From positions 46,061-110,060 of IMG/VR virus record IMGVR_UViG_3300046535_002009: a stretch of DNA of 64,000 nucleotides. One strand, written 5' to 3'. Below the pieces are notes generated by a model. It searched no databases. It was given only the letters and a program-made list of their open reading frames with translations, and was not told the DNA's origin. Below are positions 29,914 through 37,721 of the stretch, piece after piece. Every line of letters begins with the position of its first letter. Within the stretch, counting starts at the first letter, position 1. This stretch comes from a virus. Made by a program: the position numbers and the translations under genes.

Positions 29914-30677
29914 GCTGCCGTCCCCTCGCGGCCGGAGCCGGCGGCGCGCGGCCCAGCGGCCGGGTCGTCGATGTCCGACCCCCAGGCGGAGGGCGGCAGC
30001 CACCCGCGCTGGGCCGCCCGCTCCCGCGTGCGGGAGGAGGGGCCCGGGATGTCGGTCCACTGCTCGTACAGGTCCCGGATCTCGGCTGCCCGGGCGATGT
30101 TGACGAGCGTGGTGAACCCGGTCGCGTACCGGCTGATAGCCCCGGGGTTCGTGCCGAGGGCCGCGGCGATGGACTCCAGCGGATACCCGACGGCCTGGAG
30201 CGCCTGGATACGGCGACGGCTGCCGACGGCGCTGATGTGACCCGACCCTTCCACGACCGGCGGATTCGGCTCGGCGCCGGCCACGGGCCGTGCGATCGCC
30301 GTCAGTTCGATGACTCCGCTGGCCATCGCCAGCGCGACGGCGTGCGCCCGGCAGGTCGCTCCGCTCACCTGGTAGAAGCGGTGCAGGTGGGACTTGATCG
30401 TGTTCTCGGTCAGGCCCATCTGCCGGGCGATCTGGGCGTTGGAGAGGCCGTTCGCGGCGCCCGTGAGGATCAGCCGCTGCTGGTGTGAGGCCTCCCCGGA
30501 GCGCAGGCGGCAGGAGGCCTCCGGGCCGAGGTCCGGCTTCGCGGCCCGGATCACCGCAGCGCTCAGGATGTCGGCGTGCCGGACGGTGATCGGCAGGTCG
30601 TGGGTGTCGGCGGCCTTCAGCATCGCGCCGTGGATCCGGCGCTGCATGAGGCCGTAGCCGCGGGGCGCCGGGATCAT
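29910..30677 (-). CDS. LuxR-type HTH protein of the paralogous array (copy 4), 255 aa
   Basis: The N-terminal half has a GerE/LuxR-type HTH (LSNAQIARQMGLTENTIKSH, about residues 78-97) after a helical lead-in; the shared C-terminal module runs from GSRRRIQALQAVGYPLESIA to PPSAWGSDIDDPAAGP. The sequence after its HTH (HAVALAMASGV) also matches the single-domain LuxR protein at 32352 (HAVAIAMQRGL). ATG 30677 overlaps the RuvC-like gene's stop. Confidence 0.7.
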   Translation of the reverse strand: MIPAPRGYGLMQRRIHGAMLKAADTHDLPITVRHADILSAAVIRAAKPDLGPEASCRLRSGEASHQQRLILTGAANGLSNAQIARQMGLTENTIKSHLHRFYQVSGATCRAHAVALAMASGVIELTAIARPVAGAEPNPPVVEGSGHISAVGSRRRIQALQAVGYPLESIAAALGTNPGAISRYATGFTTLVNIARAAEIRDLYEQWTDIPGPSSRTRERAAQRGWLPPSAWGSDIDDPAAGPRAAGSGREGTAA

Positions 30678-31231
30678 GCCGTCACCTCAGGGATGTCGGG
30701 CCACACGGCGCGCTCGATGGCGACTCGGTTGACCTGCGGTACGACGGTCAGGGGCTGACCCAGCCAGTCGAGTCCGGCTGCCATGAGCGCGACGGCGTCG
30801 GCACGGTTGTCGTTGCCTGCCGTCTCGAACTGCGGCCAGCGGCGGGCGACGGCGTCGATGACGGCTCCCTTGTCGCCGCTGCCCTTGCCGCAGGCGTACT
30901 GGGCGCGCTGCCGCGGGTCCATGAGTCCGATCGGGACACCGTCGTCGCTCAGCGCGTCGTAGAGCGCCCACCAGAGCCAGCCGCGCTCGTGGGCGCCGCC
31001 GGCCGAGCGTGACAGGGCCGCGGTCTCCATGACGACCAGGCGCGGGTGTCCGACCGCGAGGAGGATCTCGTCCCGGACGTTGCGCATCGCGGTACGCCGC
31101 AAGCCGTGGGGGATCTTGGTGATGGGGTTCTTCTTGTCGGTGTACCCGATGGTCCTCGTCCAGCCGCTGGAGGAGGCCAGGCCGGTCGCGGTGAGGGACG
31201 GGTCGAGTCCGACGACGGTGAGGGCCTCCAT
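30674..31231 (-). CDS. RuvC-like Holliday junction resolvase, 185 aa
   Basis: An RNase H-type fold with the expected acidic residues: VVGLDPSLTATG (Asp10), VVMETAALS (Glu69) and GNDNRADAVALM (Asp141 and Asp145). This is the usual phage RuvC length. Such enzymes cut branched DNA before packaging or during recombination-dependent replication. It sits within the recombination part of the early operon (DnaQ-like exonuclease and RecB-like nuclease upstream). ATG 31231 overlaps the preceding stop by 1 bp. Confidence 0.85.
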   Translation of the reverse strand: MEALTVVGLDPSLTATGLASSSGWTRTIGYTDKKNPITKIPHGLRRTAMRNVRDEILLAVGHPRLVVMETAALSRSAGGAHERGWLWWALYDALSDDGVPIGLMDPRQRAQYACGKGSGDKGAVIDAVARRWPQFETAGNDNRADAVALMAAGLDWLGQPLTVVPQVNRVAIERAVWPDIPEVTA

Positions 31232-31623
31232 CAGGCACCGCCGACGAGGGAGAGGTGCCGGCCTTCGGCGGCGGTCCAGCTGCGAGGCGGCTCGTTCGCC
31301 GGGGCGTGGACGACCTTGATCACGGGGATCTCGATGGTCTCGGCCCGGGACCGGTCGAGCGCGCGCAGCGTCGCGGCCAGCTCGTCGGCGAGCTGCCTGT
31401 GGGCGATACGCACCTGGTTGTTGTCGAGGCGGACGTCGAGGAGCTGCCGGAACTGGCTCTCGATGAGCTGATCGGCGCCGGCCAGGCGGTCACGCAGGAC
31501 GCGGCAGTCGGCCCGGGCGGCGTCGCGTTCGACGGTGAGCTGGGCAATGCGGTCGTCGGCACGGTGCCGGCCGCAGGATGCGTAGGGGTTGAGCAGGCGC
31601 CGGAGCGCGGCAGGGAGCTTCAT
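31231..31623 (-). CDS. coiled-coil protein, 130 aa
   Basis: ATG 31623 (AGGA seven bases ahead) or the adjacent GTG 31626 starts the frame. Residues about 20-90 are a long charged helix (RIAQLTVERDAARADCRVLR), with a final mixed segment (EIPVIKVVHAPANEPP). Similar heptad-type helix occurs in the neighbour at 31829, suggesting partnership or common origin. Confidence 0.65.
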   Translation of the reverse strand: MKLPAALRRLLNPYASCGRHRADDRIAQLTVERDAARADCRVLRDRLAGADQLIESQFRQLLDVRLDNNQVRIAHRQLADELAATLRALDRSRAETIEIPVIKVVHAPANEPPRSWTAAEGRHLSLVGGA

Positions 31624-31832
31624 CACGGGTTCCTGGTGGTGGAGCAGTGGTGGCAGGTCATGGCCCCGTTCCGGTGCAGGAAGTGGGGCTGTTCACCGGG
31701 GCAGGTGCCGGTGCAGGGCGCGAAGGCCGAGGCGAGGGGCCAGCCGGGGGCGACCGGCCTCAGGCCGTGCGCCCGCTGTGGGAGGGCCGCCGCGGTGAGC
31801 AGCGCGGCGGCCAGCGCCCGGACGGTGGTCAT
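31623..31832 (-). CDS. small exported or membrane protein with Cys motif, 69 aa
   Basis: The N-terminus resembles a signal peptide (TTVRALAAALLTAAALPQRA), and the rest contains PCTGTCPG and TCHHC, a possible zinc site or disulphide cluster. Overlaps both neighbours by 4 bp or less. Export cannot be proven from this sequence. Confidence 0.55.
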   Translation of the reverse strand: MTTVRALAAALLTAAALPQRAHGLRPVAPGWPLASAFAPCTGTCPGEQPHFLHRNGAMTCHHCSTTRNP

Positions 31833-32341
31833 GCGGCGGCTGTGAGCGGCGCGAAGTCGGCGTCGATGTTGGCCTGCTGGAGGAGGTGGACCTTCTCCTC
31901 CAGCTGCGCGGAGTGCTCGCGCTCCCGGCGGAGCTCGGCGGCGAGCCGGACGCTCTCCGGGGTCGGCTGGGCCGGCCGTACCGCGCGGTCCGCGCAGTCC
32001 TCGCGGTCGTCGATGATGCGCTGCAGGGCGGCGGCCGTGCTGGCCAGGCGGACGATCTCGGCCCGGTACCGGGCGCAGGCCCGGGCGAGCCGGCCGATGC
32101 GGTGCCCGTACCCGGCGGCCTTGTTCCGCAACTCGTCGACGTCGTACGACGCGAGGACCTTCTTGGTGATGAGGGAGCGGGCGTTGTCCCGCTCGTCCGT
32201 CACCTGGTTGATCCTGCGGGTGAGCTGTCGCCCGAGGGACCGGGCGGTGTCCCGCTCCTCGGTGACCTCTGTCAACCGGTCGCTGAGACGCGCGCAGCGG
32301 TCCTCCAGCTCGGCGATGCGGCGGCGGTGCTTTCCGAACAT
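31829..32341 (-). CDS. coiled-coil protein, 170 aa
   Basis: GAGGAGG is ideally placed before ATG 32341. Most of the protein is heptad-patterned helix (RIAELEDRCARLSDRLTEV; SVRLAAELRREREHSAQLEE), with a short mixed middle (LASYDVDELRNKAAGYGHR). Structural or scaffold role in the replication block is possible. Confidence 0.7.
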   Translation of the reverse strand: MFGKHRRRIAELEDRCARLSDRLTEVTEERDTARSLGRQLTRRINQVTDERDNARSLITKKVLASYDVDELRNKAAGYGHRIGRLARACARYRAEIVRLASTAAALQRIIDDREDCADRAVRPAQPTPESVRLAAELRREREHSAQLEEKVHLLQQANIDADFAPLTAAA

Positions 32342-32351
32342 GGGAGCCTCC

Positions 32352-32609
32352 TCAGGCAGCAAGATCGGTGGGGGTGGACAGGTCGGCCGTGAAGGCGAGC
32401 AGGCCACGCTGCATCGCGATGGCGACGGCGTGCGGGGTGGTCCTGGCTCCCAGGCGGCGGCGCATGGTTCCTGCCTGGGTGCGGACGGTCTGGTGCGACA
32501 CGCGGTGGAGTGCTGCGACCTGGCGGAGGGTGAAGCCCTCGGCGAGGCCGTGGAGTACCCGCATCTCGGCGACGGACAGCTCACCGGGCGGGATCGGGTA
32601 CGTGCTCAC
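32352..32609 (-). CDS. single-domain LuxR/GerE-type HTH protein, 85 aa
   Basis: The protein is just a GerE HTH: LSVAEMRVLHGLAEGFTLRQ, VSHQTVRTQAGTMRRRLG, then HAVAIAMQRGL. No receiver domain is present, so activity would depend on amount or partners. GTG 32609 overlaps the exonuclease stop. It shares features with copy 4 of the HTH array. Confidence 0.75.
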   Translation of the reverse strand: MSTYPIPPGELSVAEMRVLHGLAEGFTLRQVAALHRVSHQTVRTQAGTMRRRLGARTTPHAVAIAMQRGLLAFTADLSTPTDLAA

Positions 32610-33448
32610 GCTGCCGTCTTCTCTTCCTCGGCCGGGACGAGTGGCCAGCGGCCGTCGATCACGGCGTGGGGGTCGCGGCTGGCGCCGGCCTTCGGGCTGC
32701 GCAGGTAGGCCTCGAAGGACGTGGCCTGTTCGATGGCCCAGTGGACCTGCCGGGCGTGCAGCTCCTCGGCGGTGATGCCGCCGACCTCGTCGAACTGCTC
32801 GCTTCGCTCGGCCCGGACGAAGTCGGGGCGCTGGATGCGGGGCTTGGACCCGATGGCGCCGATCTTCCAGGCGATCTGCCAGGCCTTCAGCGCGTCGTAC
32901 TCGGCGCCGTGGGCGGCTTCCTCGTCCCAGGGGAGGTCGTAGACCGCGGCGAGGGTGCGGAGTTGGCGGGCGCCCTGCTCCTTGGAGACCCGCTTGCGGT
33001 ACGGCAGGACGTGCTTGTCGAGGACCATCGTGTCGACGACCGGGCCGAGGGTGCGGCCGAGGGTCTCGACGAGGCCGGCGCCGGTGTGCCGCCTGGCCTC
33101 GTGGTTGAGGAGGTTGAGGTCGTAGCTGCCGATGTTGTGGCCGACCAGGACGATGCCGGAGCGGACGGCGTCGAGGACGGCGGTCACGATCTGGGGTACG
33201 GCTTCGTCGGCGGGGGTTCCGTGCTCGGCGAGGTAGAAGCCGGTGAGGCCGTGGACGGCGGCCGCCGCGTCGGGCATGGGCACGCCCGGGTTGACGGTCC
33301 AGGTGTGCTTCGCCGGGGGCTGGTTGCCGCCGATGAGGATGAGCGCGGCCTGGGCGATCCGGTCCTTGGTGACGTCGGTGCCGGTCGTCTCAAGGTCGAA
33401 GGCGGCCATGCGTCGGGTGTGCCAGGCGGCGGGTCGGTAGGTGTTCAC
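32606..33448 (-). CDS. DnaQ-like DEDD 3'-5' exonuclease, 280 aa
   Basis: ExoI motif AAFDLETTGTD gives Asp18 and Glu20; ExoII is LVGHNIGSYDLNLLNHEARR (Asp near 107); ExoIII is AAHGAEYDALKAW, with the HxxxxxD spacing of DEDDh enzymes. About 80 extra C-terminal residues are helical. The role is likely proofreading or end-processing in phage DNA replication. GTG 33448 follows GGGGG. Confidence 0.85.
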   Translation of the reverse strand: MNTYRPAAWHTRRMAAFDLETTGTDVTKDRIAQAALILIGGNQPPAKHTWTVNPGVPMPDAAAAVHGLTGFYLAEHGTPADEAVPQIVTAVLDAVRSGIVLVGHNIGSYDLNLLNHEARRHTGAGLVETLGRTLGPVVDTMVLDKHVLPYRKRVSKEQGARQLRTLAAVYDLPWDEEAAHGAEYDALKAWQIAWKIGAIGSKPRIQRPDFVRAERSEQFDEVGGITAEELHARQVHWAIEQATSFEAYLRSPKAGASRDPHAVIDGRWPLVPAEEEKTAA

Positions 33449-33477
33449 GGGGCCCCCCTTTCGGTGGAGGGTCGGGC

Positions 33478-33510
33478 GGGGCCGCCGCCGCGCGGCGGGG
33501 CGGCGGCCCC
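33478..33510 (-). terminator. GC-rich stem-loop, 12-bp stem
   Basis: GGGGCCGCCGCC pairs with GGCGGCGGCCCC around a 9-base loop, in the only gap (67 bp) of this part of the early operon, after the 33-aa membrane protein. Partial read-through would tune expression of the downstream exonuclease and resolvase. Confidence 0.55.
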
Positions 33511-33515
33511 GAAGT

Positions 33516-33617
33516 TCAGCGGGGCGGGTGGTGCTTTCCGAGGAGGAGAGCGGCGAGGGATACGGCGGCCCAAGCGACGACGAGCGCCCAGAACACGGTC
33601 ACGGCGGTGTCGATCAC
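33516..33617 (-). CDS. tiny membrane protein, 33 aa
   Basis: GTG 33617 overlaps the stop of the directionality-factor gene. One hydrophobic helix (VFWALVVAWAAVSLAALLL) and a basic end (GKHHPPR). It resembles the 35-aa peptide at 13287. Accepted because of the GTGA overlap. Confidence 0.55.
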   Translation of the reverse strand: MIDTAVTVFWALVVAWAAVSLAALLLGKHHPPR

Positions 33618-34630
33618 TCGGCACCGTCCGGCTCTTCGGTCGGCCAGTCCTCGTCGTGCTCCTCGATGACCTCGGCGTCGATCGCGCCGTCGGCGTCGGG
33701 CTCCGGCTCCCCCGCGGCGGGCTTGCCCCGACGCTCGGACTCGGCCTTAACCTCGGCGGCTCGGCGCTTCAGCAGCTCCTTCAGCTCCGGAGTGAGGTCG
33801 CGGTTGCGGTCGGCCAGGCGCCAGGTGTCCTGGACGTCCTCGACGTGGAGGGCAGCGGCGGCCAGGGCCACGTAGTCGGGCCGGGCGGCCTCCAGGGCGA
33901 GCCGGGGCGCAGCCGAGGGGTTGAGGGCGATCTCGGTGGGGATCGGCCCGGACAGGGCCTGGCGCGGGGTCAGGCCGCGTACCTCCACGACCACGACCGG
34001 GAAGTGCTTCGTCTTGCCCTCGGCGACCCGCATCCGGGGCTCGATCCGCATCGTCACCGGGACGAGGCCGCGACCGCCGGTCCCGGCGAGGACCATGTCG
34101 ACGGTCCCGGCCATCTCACTCGCGGCGTAGAACGAGTGGGTCTCGCAGAGCCAGGTACCCAGGCCCGGGACGTCCGGCAGGACGACGGAGATCCGGGTGG
34201 TCGCCGAGCACACGGTGCCCTTGGGCCGCAGGTGCCAGTCCTCGCCGCACTCGGCGGCGCAGAGGCACGGCCTGCGACTGATCAGCTCGGTCTCGCCGTT
34301 GCACCGCCGCTGGCAACCGCCCTTGGTCCAGAGCTCGTTGTACTGGGACAGCGGGTCGCCCGGGGGCAGGAGCGCATCGACCTGCTCGGCGTTGGTGATG
34401 AGCCGCCACTGCTCGGGCCCGTTGCCCTGCGGCTGCCAGCGGGTCACCTTGCCGCCCCACAGCTCGGCGGCGACGTGGAGCTTCTCGTCGGTATGGCTGG
34501 TCAGGACCCAGGTCTTCGACTTGACCGGGACGGGCCGCTTGCCCGGGTCCTTGTGCGGCACGGACCACCCGGTCCGCATCTTGCCGAGGGTGACGGCCCG
34601 GCGCTGCGTGTTGAGGATCCGGCCGCCCAT
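33614..34630 (-). CDS. phiC31 gp3-like recombination directionality factor, 338 aa
   Basis: The pattern of phiC31 gp3-like factors is present in order: MGGRILNTQRRAVTLGKMR, LWGGKVTRW, SQYNELWTKGGCQRRCNG, a Cys-rich PCLCAAECG, and VLPDVPGLGTWLCETHSFYA with AGTVDMVLAG. In phiC31 gp3 binds the serine integrase and switches it from integration to excision. The matching partner here is the integrase at 37722. The C-terminal 70 residues are acidic. ATG 34630 (or GTG 34633) follows GAAGG. Confidence 0.75.
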   Translation of the reverse strand: MGGRILNTQRRAVTLGKMRTGWSVPHKDPGKRPVPVKSKTWVLTSHTDEKLHVAAELWGGKVTRWQPQGNGPEQWRLITNAEQVDALLPPGDPLSQYNELWTKGGCQRRCNGETELISRRPCLCAAECGEDWHLRPKGTVCSATTRISVVLPDVPGLGTWLCETHSFYAASEMAGTVDMVLAGTGGRGLVPVTMRIEPRMRVAEGKTKHFPVVVVEVRGLTPRQALSGPIPTEIALNPSAAPRLALEAARPDYVALAAAALHVEDVQDTWRLADRNRDLTPELKELLKRRAAEVKAESERRGKPAAGEPEPDADGAIDAEVIEEHDEDWPTEEPDGAE

Positions 34631-35463
34631 CACGCCGCCTTCAGGAAGTCGGGCTCCGCGGCCTCGGGAGGCAGCAGCGCGGGGTGCGAGCCGGGGAGTT
34701 CGTGGAGCCACTGGGTGGTGACCAGGGCGCCGCGGAAGGCCCGCCAGGCGGCCTTGTCACCGGGCATGTCGACGAGCGCGTGCGAGCGCTGGCGCAGGTT
34801 GAGGATGCCGGTGCGCTGGATTGCGGGGACCGGCTCGGAGGTGTCGTCCGGGAGGATCACGACCTCGCAGAAGCGCAGCGCCGCGAGCTGCATCGCGAAC
34901 TCCGGGTAGACGCTCTTGGCGGGCCGGGTGGAGCTGGTCTTGAAGTCGATCAGCCACAACTCCCGGCGGCCGCCCGGGCCGGTCGGCAGCCAGATCATGA
35001 GGTCGGCGGTGCCCGCGTAGCCCAGGGTCCGGTGCATGCAGGTGATCTCGGTGGAGACGACGTCGCGGGTGATGTCGACACCCCACGCGGTCATCCACTT
35101 CACGAGCTGCCGGGCGTACGACTCCACCTCCGGGTCGGCCGGGTGGGGCGTGCCGAGCATGATCGCCTGCGCCCTGAGGTGGACGCGGCTGCCCAGGTCG
35201 GCAGCCCGCTCGCGGACGTCGCGGTGGACCTGCTTGATCTCCCGGACGAGCTCGGCCCGATCGGTGATCGCCCGGCGGGCGACCATGATGCGGCGCTCCA
35301 GCATCCACTCGATCGTCTCCCGGACCGCCCAGGGCATCAGCGCGTGGTGCTTGGAGACGGAGGAGTCGATCACGTTGGTGACGCTGACGAGGTCGGGGCC
35401 GCCGGCCGGGTCGGAGTAGTACCGGCCGTTCTCGGTGTCGCGGGCGAGCCTGGGATCGGTCAC
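34630..35463 (-). CDS. PD-(D/E)XK exonuclease, RecB/Cas4-like, 277 aa
   Basis: The nuclease core is GYAGTADLMIWL (Asp), followed by LWLIDFKTSSTRP with the DxK pair; the helix before it has a conserved Glu (VVSTEITCMHRTLG). Phage members of this family degrade or resect DNA ends during recombination or supply a recombinase's substrate. It overlaps both neighbours and lies beside the directionality factor. No single-strand annealing protein was seen. Confidence 0.8.
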   Translation of the reverse strand: MTDPRLARDTENGRYYSDPAGGPDLVSVTNVIDSSVSKHHALMPWAVRETIEWMLERRIMVARRAITDRAELVREIKQVHRDVRERAADLGSRVHLRAQAIMLGTPHPADPEVESYARQLVKWMTAWGVDITRDVVSTEITCMHRTLGYAGTADLMIWLPTGPGGRRELWLIDFKTSSTRPAKSVYPEFAMQLAALRFCEVVILPDDTSEPVPAIQRTGILNLRQRSHALVDMPGDKAAWRAFRGALVTTQWLHELPGSHPALLPPEAAEPDFLKAA

Positions 35464-35651
35464 AGGTCTACCGCCCCGTTCTTCTGCAGCGGCAGGTAGC
35501 GCAGCGGCTGGACGCCGTCGAGCGGGGCCGCGAAGGCGCGGTTGGACCGACGGGCCTGGCGTCGGTCGCGGAGTTCGCAGACCACCGCGGCGATCCCGGC
35601 GAGGCCGAGGATCAGCACGCCGGCGATCAGCAGGCGGGTGTTGTCGTTCAT
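35460..35651 (-). CDS. small single-span membrane protein, 63 aa
   Basis: ATG 35651 overlaps the upstream stop. A hydrophobic N-terminal helix (LLIAGVLILGLAGIAAVVC) is followed by a basic segment (LRDRRQARRSNRAF) that should stay in the cytoplasm. Function unknown. Confidence 0.65.
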   Translation of the reverse strand: MNDNTRLLIAGVLILGLAGIAAVVCELRDRRQARRSNRAFAAPLDGVQPLRYLPLQKNGAVDL

Positions 35652-35989
35652 GCGGCCACGGCCTCGGTCGTCACGAGCCCGGGATAGACGGCGGCGTCGG
35701 AAGAGAGCCGGAGGTCAAGCGGGACGTCCATCCAGCTGGCGCGCAGGTGCACCTGGACGCGCGGTCCGTTGGCGCCCTGGATCCGCAGGCGGTCAACCGT
35801 GACGGCGCCGATGCGCCGCTCGAACCAGGCGATCGCCTCGCGGGCGTCGTCCTCGGCGGTGGTGCCGAGCAGGCCCTCGAAGTTGGGGTCGACGTGCCAG
35901 GTGAGGCGCGGTGCGCCGGGGAGCTGCAGGAGTGCCACGAGGGCCAGGGCCTGACTCGTGTCGGTGCGGTGAGTAGAGTTGGCGGGCAT
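35648..35989 (-). CDS. hypothetical protein, 113 aa
   Basis: ATG 35989 has GGGAGG at a good distance. The protein is alpha/beta (LTWHVDPNFEGLLGTT, AIAWFERRIGAVTVD, RVQVHLRASWMDVPLDL). Proteins with this organisation are found in Streptomyces phages near the directionality factor. It is the first gene left of the hairpin at 36030. Confidence 0.65.
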   Translation of the reverse strand: MPANSTHRTDTSQALALVALLQLPGAPRLTWHVDPNFEGLLGTTAEDDAREAIAWFERRIGAVTVDRLRIQGANGPRVQVHLRASWMDVPLDLRLSSDAAVYPGLVTTEAVAA

Positions 35990-36029
35990 GGCCTGCCTCC
36001 CTGTGTGAACGGTCGGGTGTGGTGGGCCG

Positions 36030-36064
36030 GGGCCGTCCCCCTGGTTGCGAGCCGGGGACGGCCC
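36030..36064 (-). terminator. stem-loop, 11-bp perfect stem
   Basis: GGGCCGTCCCC pairs with GGGGACGGCCC around a 13-base loop, just after the short gene ending at 36075. It would limit leftward transcription from the early promoter until antitermination or derepression makes enough message. Confidence 0.6.
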
Positions 36065-36074
36065 ACTTCGGGCC

Positions 36075-36263
36075 CTATGCCGCCGTGAGCTGGGCGGTCT
36101 GTCGTGCGGTGCGCTTGGCCATCACTCGCTCCATCGCGGGGGCGAGGACGGTGCGGAGTTCGGCGAGGAGTTCGGGCGTGGGCGGCGGAGCTGCTGCAAC
36201 TGCGCAGCGAATTTCGGCCACAGTCGCTTCGCCGAGTAGGGCGAGTCGCTGAGCCCTCGTCAC
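36075..36263 (-). CDS. small helical protein, 62 aa
   Basis: GTG 36263 overlaps the Cro-like gene's stop. Mostly helical (RAQRLALLGEATVAEIRCAV; AELRTVLAPAMERVMAKR). Second gene from the leftward early promoter; may act in the lysis-lysogeny choice. Unknown family. Confidence 0.65.
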   Translation of the reverse strand: MTRAQRLALLGEATVAEIRCAVAAAPPPTPELLAELRTVLAPAMERVMAKRTARQTAQLTAA

Positions 36264-36475
36264 TTCGCTTCTGCCGATGCGTAGTAGTCGTCCAGCTTCT
36301 GCTTGTACGCGTCGGCGATCTTTCGGACGGTGGCCGTCGTGGGCTCGGTCTTGCCCCGCAGAAGGCGGCTGACGTGCCCACGATTAAGGCCGGTGCGTCG
36401 GGCGATGAGGGTTGCGCTGGTGTCACCCGCACCCTTGGTGGTGTCCCGGAAGAGGGCGCTGTCGAAGTCGGACAT
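36260..36475 (-). CDS. Cro-like XRE HTH protein, 71 aa
   Basis: The protein is a single XRE HTH (ATLIARRTGLNRGHVSRLLR, followed by TATVRKIADAYKQ). GGAGGTGA stands seven bases before ATG 36475. As the first gene leftward from a shared control region with the repressor at 36709, its position is that of a phage cro. It probably binds the same operators. Confidence 0.8.
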   Translation of the reverse strand: MSDFDSALFRDTTKGAGDTSATLIARRTGLNRGHVSRLLRGKTEPTTATVRKIADAYKQKLDDYYASAEAK

Positions 36476-36516
36476 AGGTCACCTCCCTGGGCGTTGCCCC
36501 AGTGACTGCTGGTGTC

Positions 36517-36701
36517 TGACAGGAACCATAGCCCAAACTGCTGCGCTTTGACAGCAACCCGGAAATGGAGATTCCCGCAGGTCGACACGCCAGGACATGC
36601 GACACCTGCGGTATCGACGACATAGCCGGATCCGCATGCACGTGCACGGCGGCTGACCTGTACTGTTGCTAGCTGACAGCAGCGCACCCCGGCGCTAACC
36701 T
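36517..36701. promoter_or_regulatory. immunity operators and divergent early/repressor promoters
   Basis: Three related sites on the plus strand: TGACAGGAA (36517-36525), TGACAGCAA (36549-36557) and TGACAGCAG (36674-36682). The first two flank a leftward -10 (TATGGT, minus strand 36530-36525), the second covering its -35 region. The third overlaps a rightward promoter: CTGACA (36673), 17 bp, TAACCT (36696), which would start transcription at the ATG of the repressor (leaderless). Confidence 0.65.
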
Positions 36702-36708
36702 CCGAGCC

Positions 36709-37167
36709 ATGGACGGTGCCCACCGCATGGAACCAGGACCCCAGGCCCTCGCCGACTACGTGCGCGAACACGCGCCGGCGGCCGGCTACACGCTCACCGA
36801 GTGGGGCGAGCCGGCACGCCTTGCCCGCGACTCCGGCATGGACACTGGCACCCTGACGCGCATCCTCAAAGGTGAACGCGTCCCGCGCCCCGCACAGCTC
36901 TGGCCGCTGAGCCAGGCACTCGGCCGGCCCTTCATGGAGGTCATGGTCGTATCCGGAACAGTTCCCCCCGAATCGGTCGCGCATATGCCACAACCCGCAG
37001 TAGCATCAACGCCTATCACTGCTGATGCTCTGGCAGATGAGTGGGGCGTCCACGCCGAAGGCGACCGCGCATACATCGCGGAGACCCTCAAGCGCCTGCG
37101 CGAACACGCCAAGTCCCAGAAGGCCCGACAGAAGCCGGAGCACGGGAGCAGCGCCGCGAACGGATAA
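36709..37167 (+). CDS. probable immunity repressor (XRE HTH), 152 aa
   Basis: An HTH lies at about residues 38-62 (ARLARDSGMDTGTLTRILKG, then VPRPAQLWPLSQALG). A linker and a C-terminal helical tail (AETLKRLREHAKSQKARQ) follow. It is divergent from the Cro-like gene and reads from a promoter whose -10 is eight bases from the ATG, so the message is probably leaderless, as for many actinophage repressors. A second ATG at 36727 is possible. Confidence 0.75.
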   Translation: MDGAHRMEPGPQALADYVREHAPAAGYTLTEWGEPARLARDSGMDTGTLTRILKGERVPRPAQLWPLSQALGRPFMEVMVVSGTVPPESVAHMPQPAVASTPITADALADEWGVHAEGDRAYIAETLKRLREHAKSQKARQKPEHGSSAANG

Positions 37168-37180
37168 CTGGGGGCCGCCC

Positions 37181-37720
37181 GTGAAGAAGTACCGCTCCGC
37201 CATCGCTATTGCCGCCGCTGCTGTGGCCGGCATGCTGCTGACGGCCGAGGCCCCCATCGTGGGCGGCGCCATCCTCGGCGCCGCCGCGACCGCCATCGTC
37301 ACGCTCGCCCTCCAACTTCGGCAGGCCGACGCCCGCCGCACGGAGTACACCGCGCGCGAGGCAGCCCTGCGCGCCAGCGAACAGCGCGTGGCCGCCGACG
37401 ACTTCCGCCTCCGCATCGCCCTCCGCGAGCAGGAAGCTCTCCGTAGGCGCTACGACGCCGGACTGGGCACCCTCGTCTCCCAGCGCGAGCGTCTGCGACT
37501 CAACATGGAGGAGCGCCTCGTCTCGGAGATGGCAGCCGTCAACGCCCGGCACGCCCACGAGCTGGCCCGCGCGAAGGCCGACGCGTTCGAGGACGGCGCC
37601 ATGGCCGTCATCTACGACCGGCTCGGCGCCCCCATCGCCCCCGTCGACACCCCGGCAGTCAGCGCCGACGTGATCCCCCTCGCCGGCCGCCGCCCGGCCG
37701 CCGCCACGCCTTCACGCTGA
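37181..37720 (+). CDS. membrane-anchored coiled-coil protein, 179 aa
   Basis: GTG 37181 is 13 bp beyond the repressor stop, so the two are probably co-transcribed in the lysogen. Two hydrophobic stretches (SAIAIAAAAVAGMLLTAEA, GGAILGAAATAIVTLAL) are followed by a long charged helix (residues about 50-135; REAALRASEQRVAADDFRL). A lysogen-expressed membrane protein next to the repressor is a candidate superinfection-exclusion factor, by analogy only. It converges with the integrase. Confidence 0.7.
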   Translation: MKKYRSAIAIAAAAVAGMLLTAEAPIVGGAILGAAATAIVTLALQLRQADARRTEYTAREAALRASEQRVAADDFRLRIALREQEALRRRYDAGLGTLVSQRERLRLNMEERLVSEMAAVNARHAHELARAKADAFEDGAMAVIYDRLGAPIAPVDTPAVSADVIPLAGRRPAAATPSR

Positions 37721-37721
37721 C

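Noticed and set aside
32666-34909. 747-codon plus-strand reading frame
   Set aside because: It lies opposite the exonuclease, directionality factor and nuclease genes, all with catalytic or family motifs; it is an artefact of high GC.
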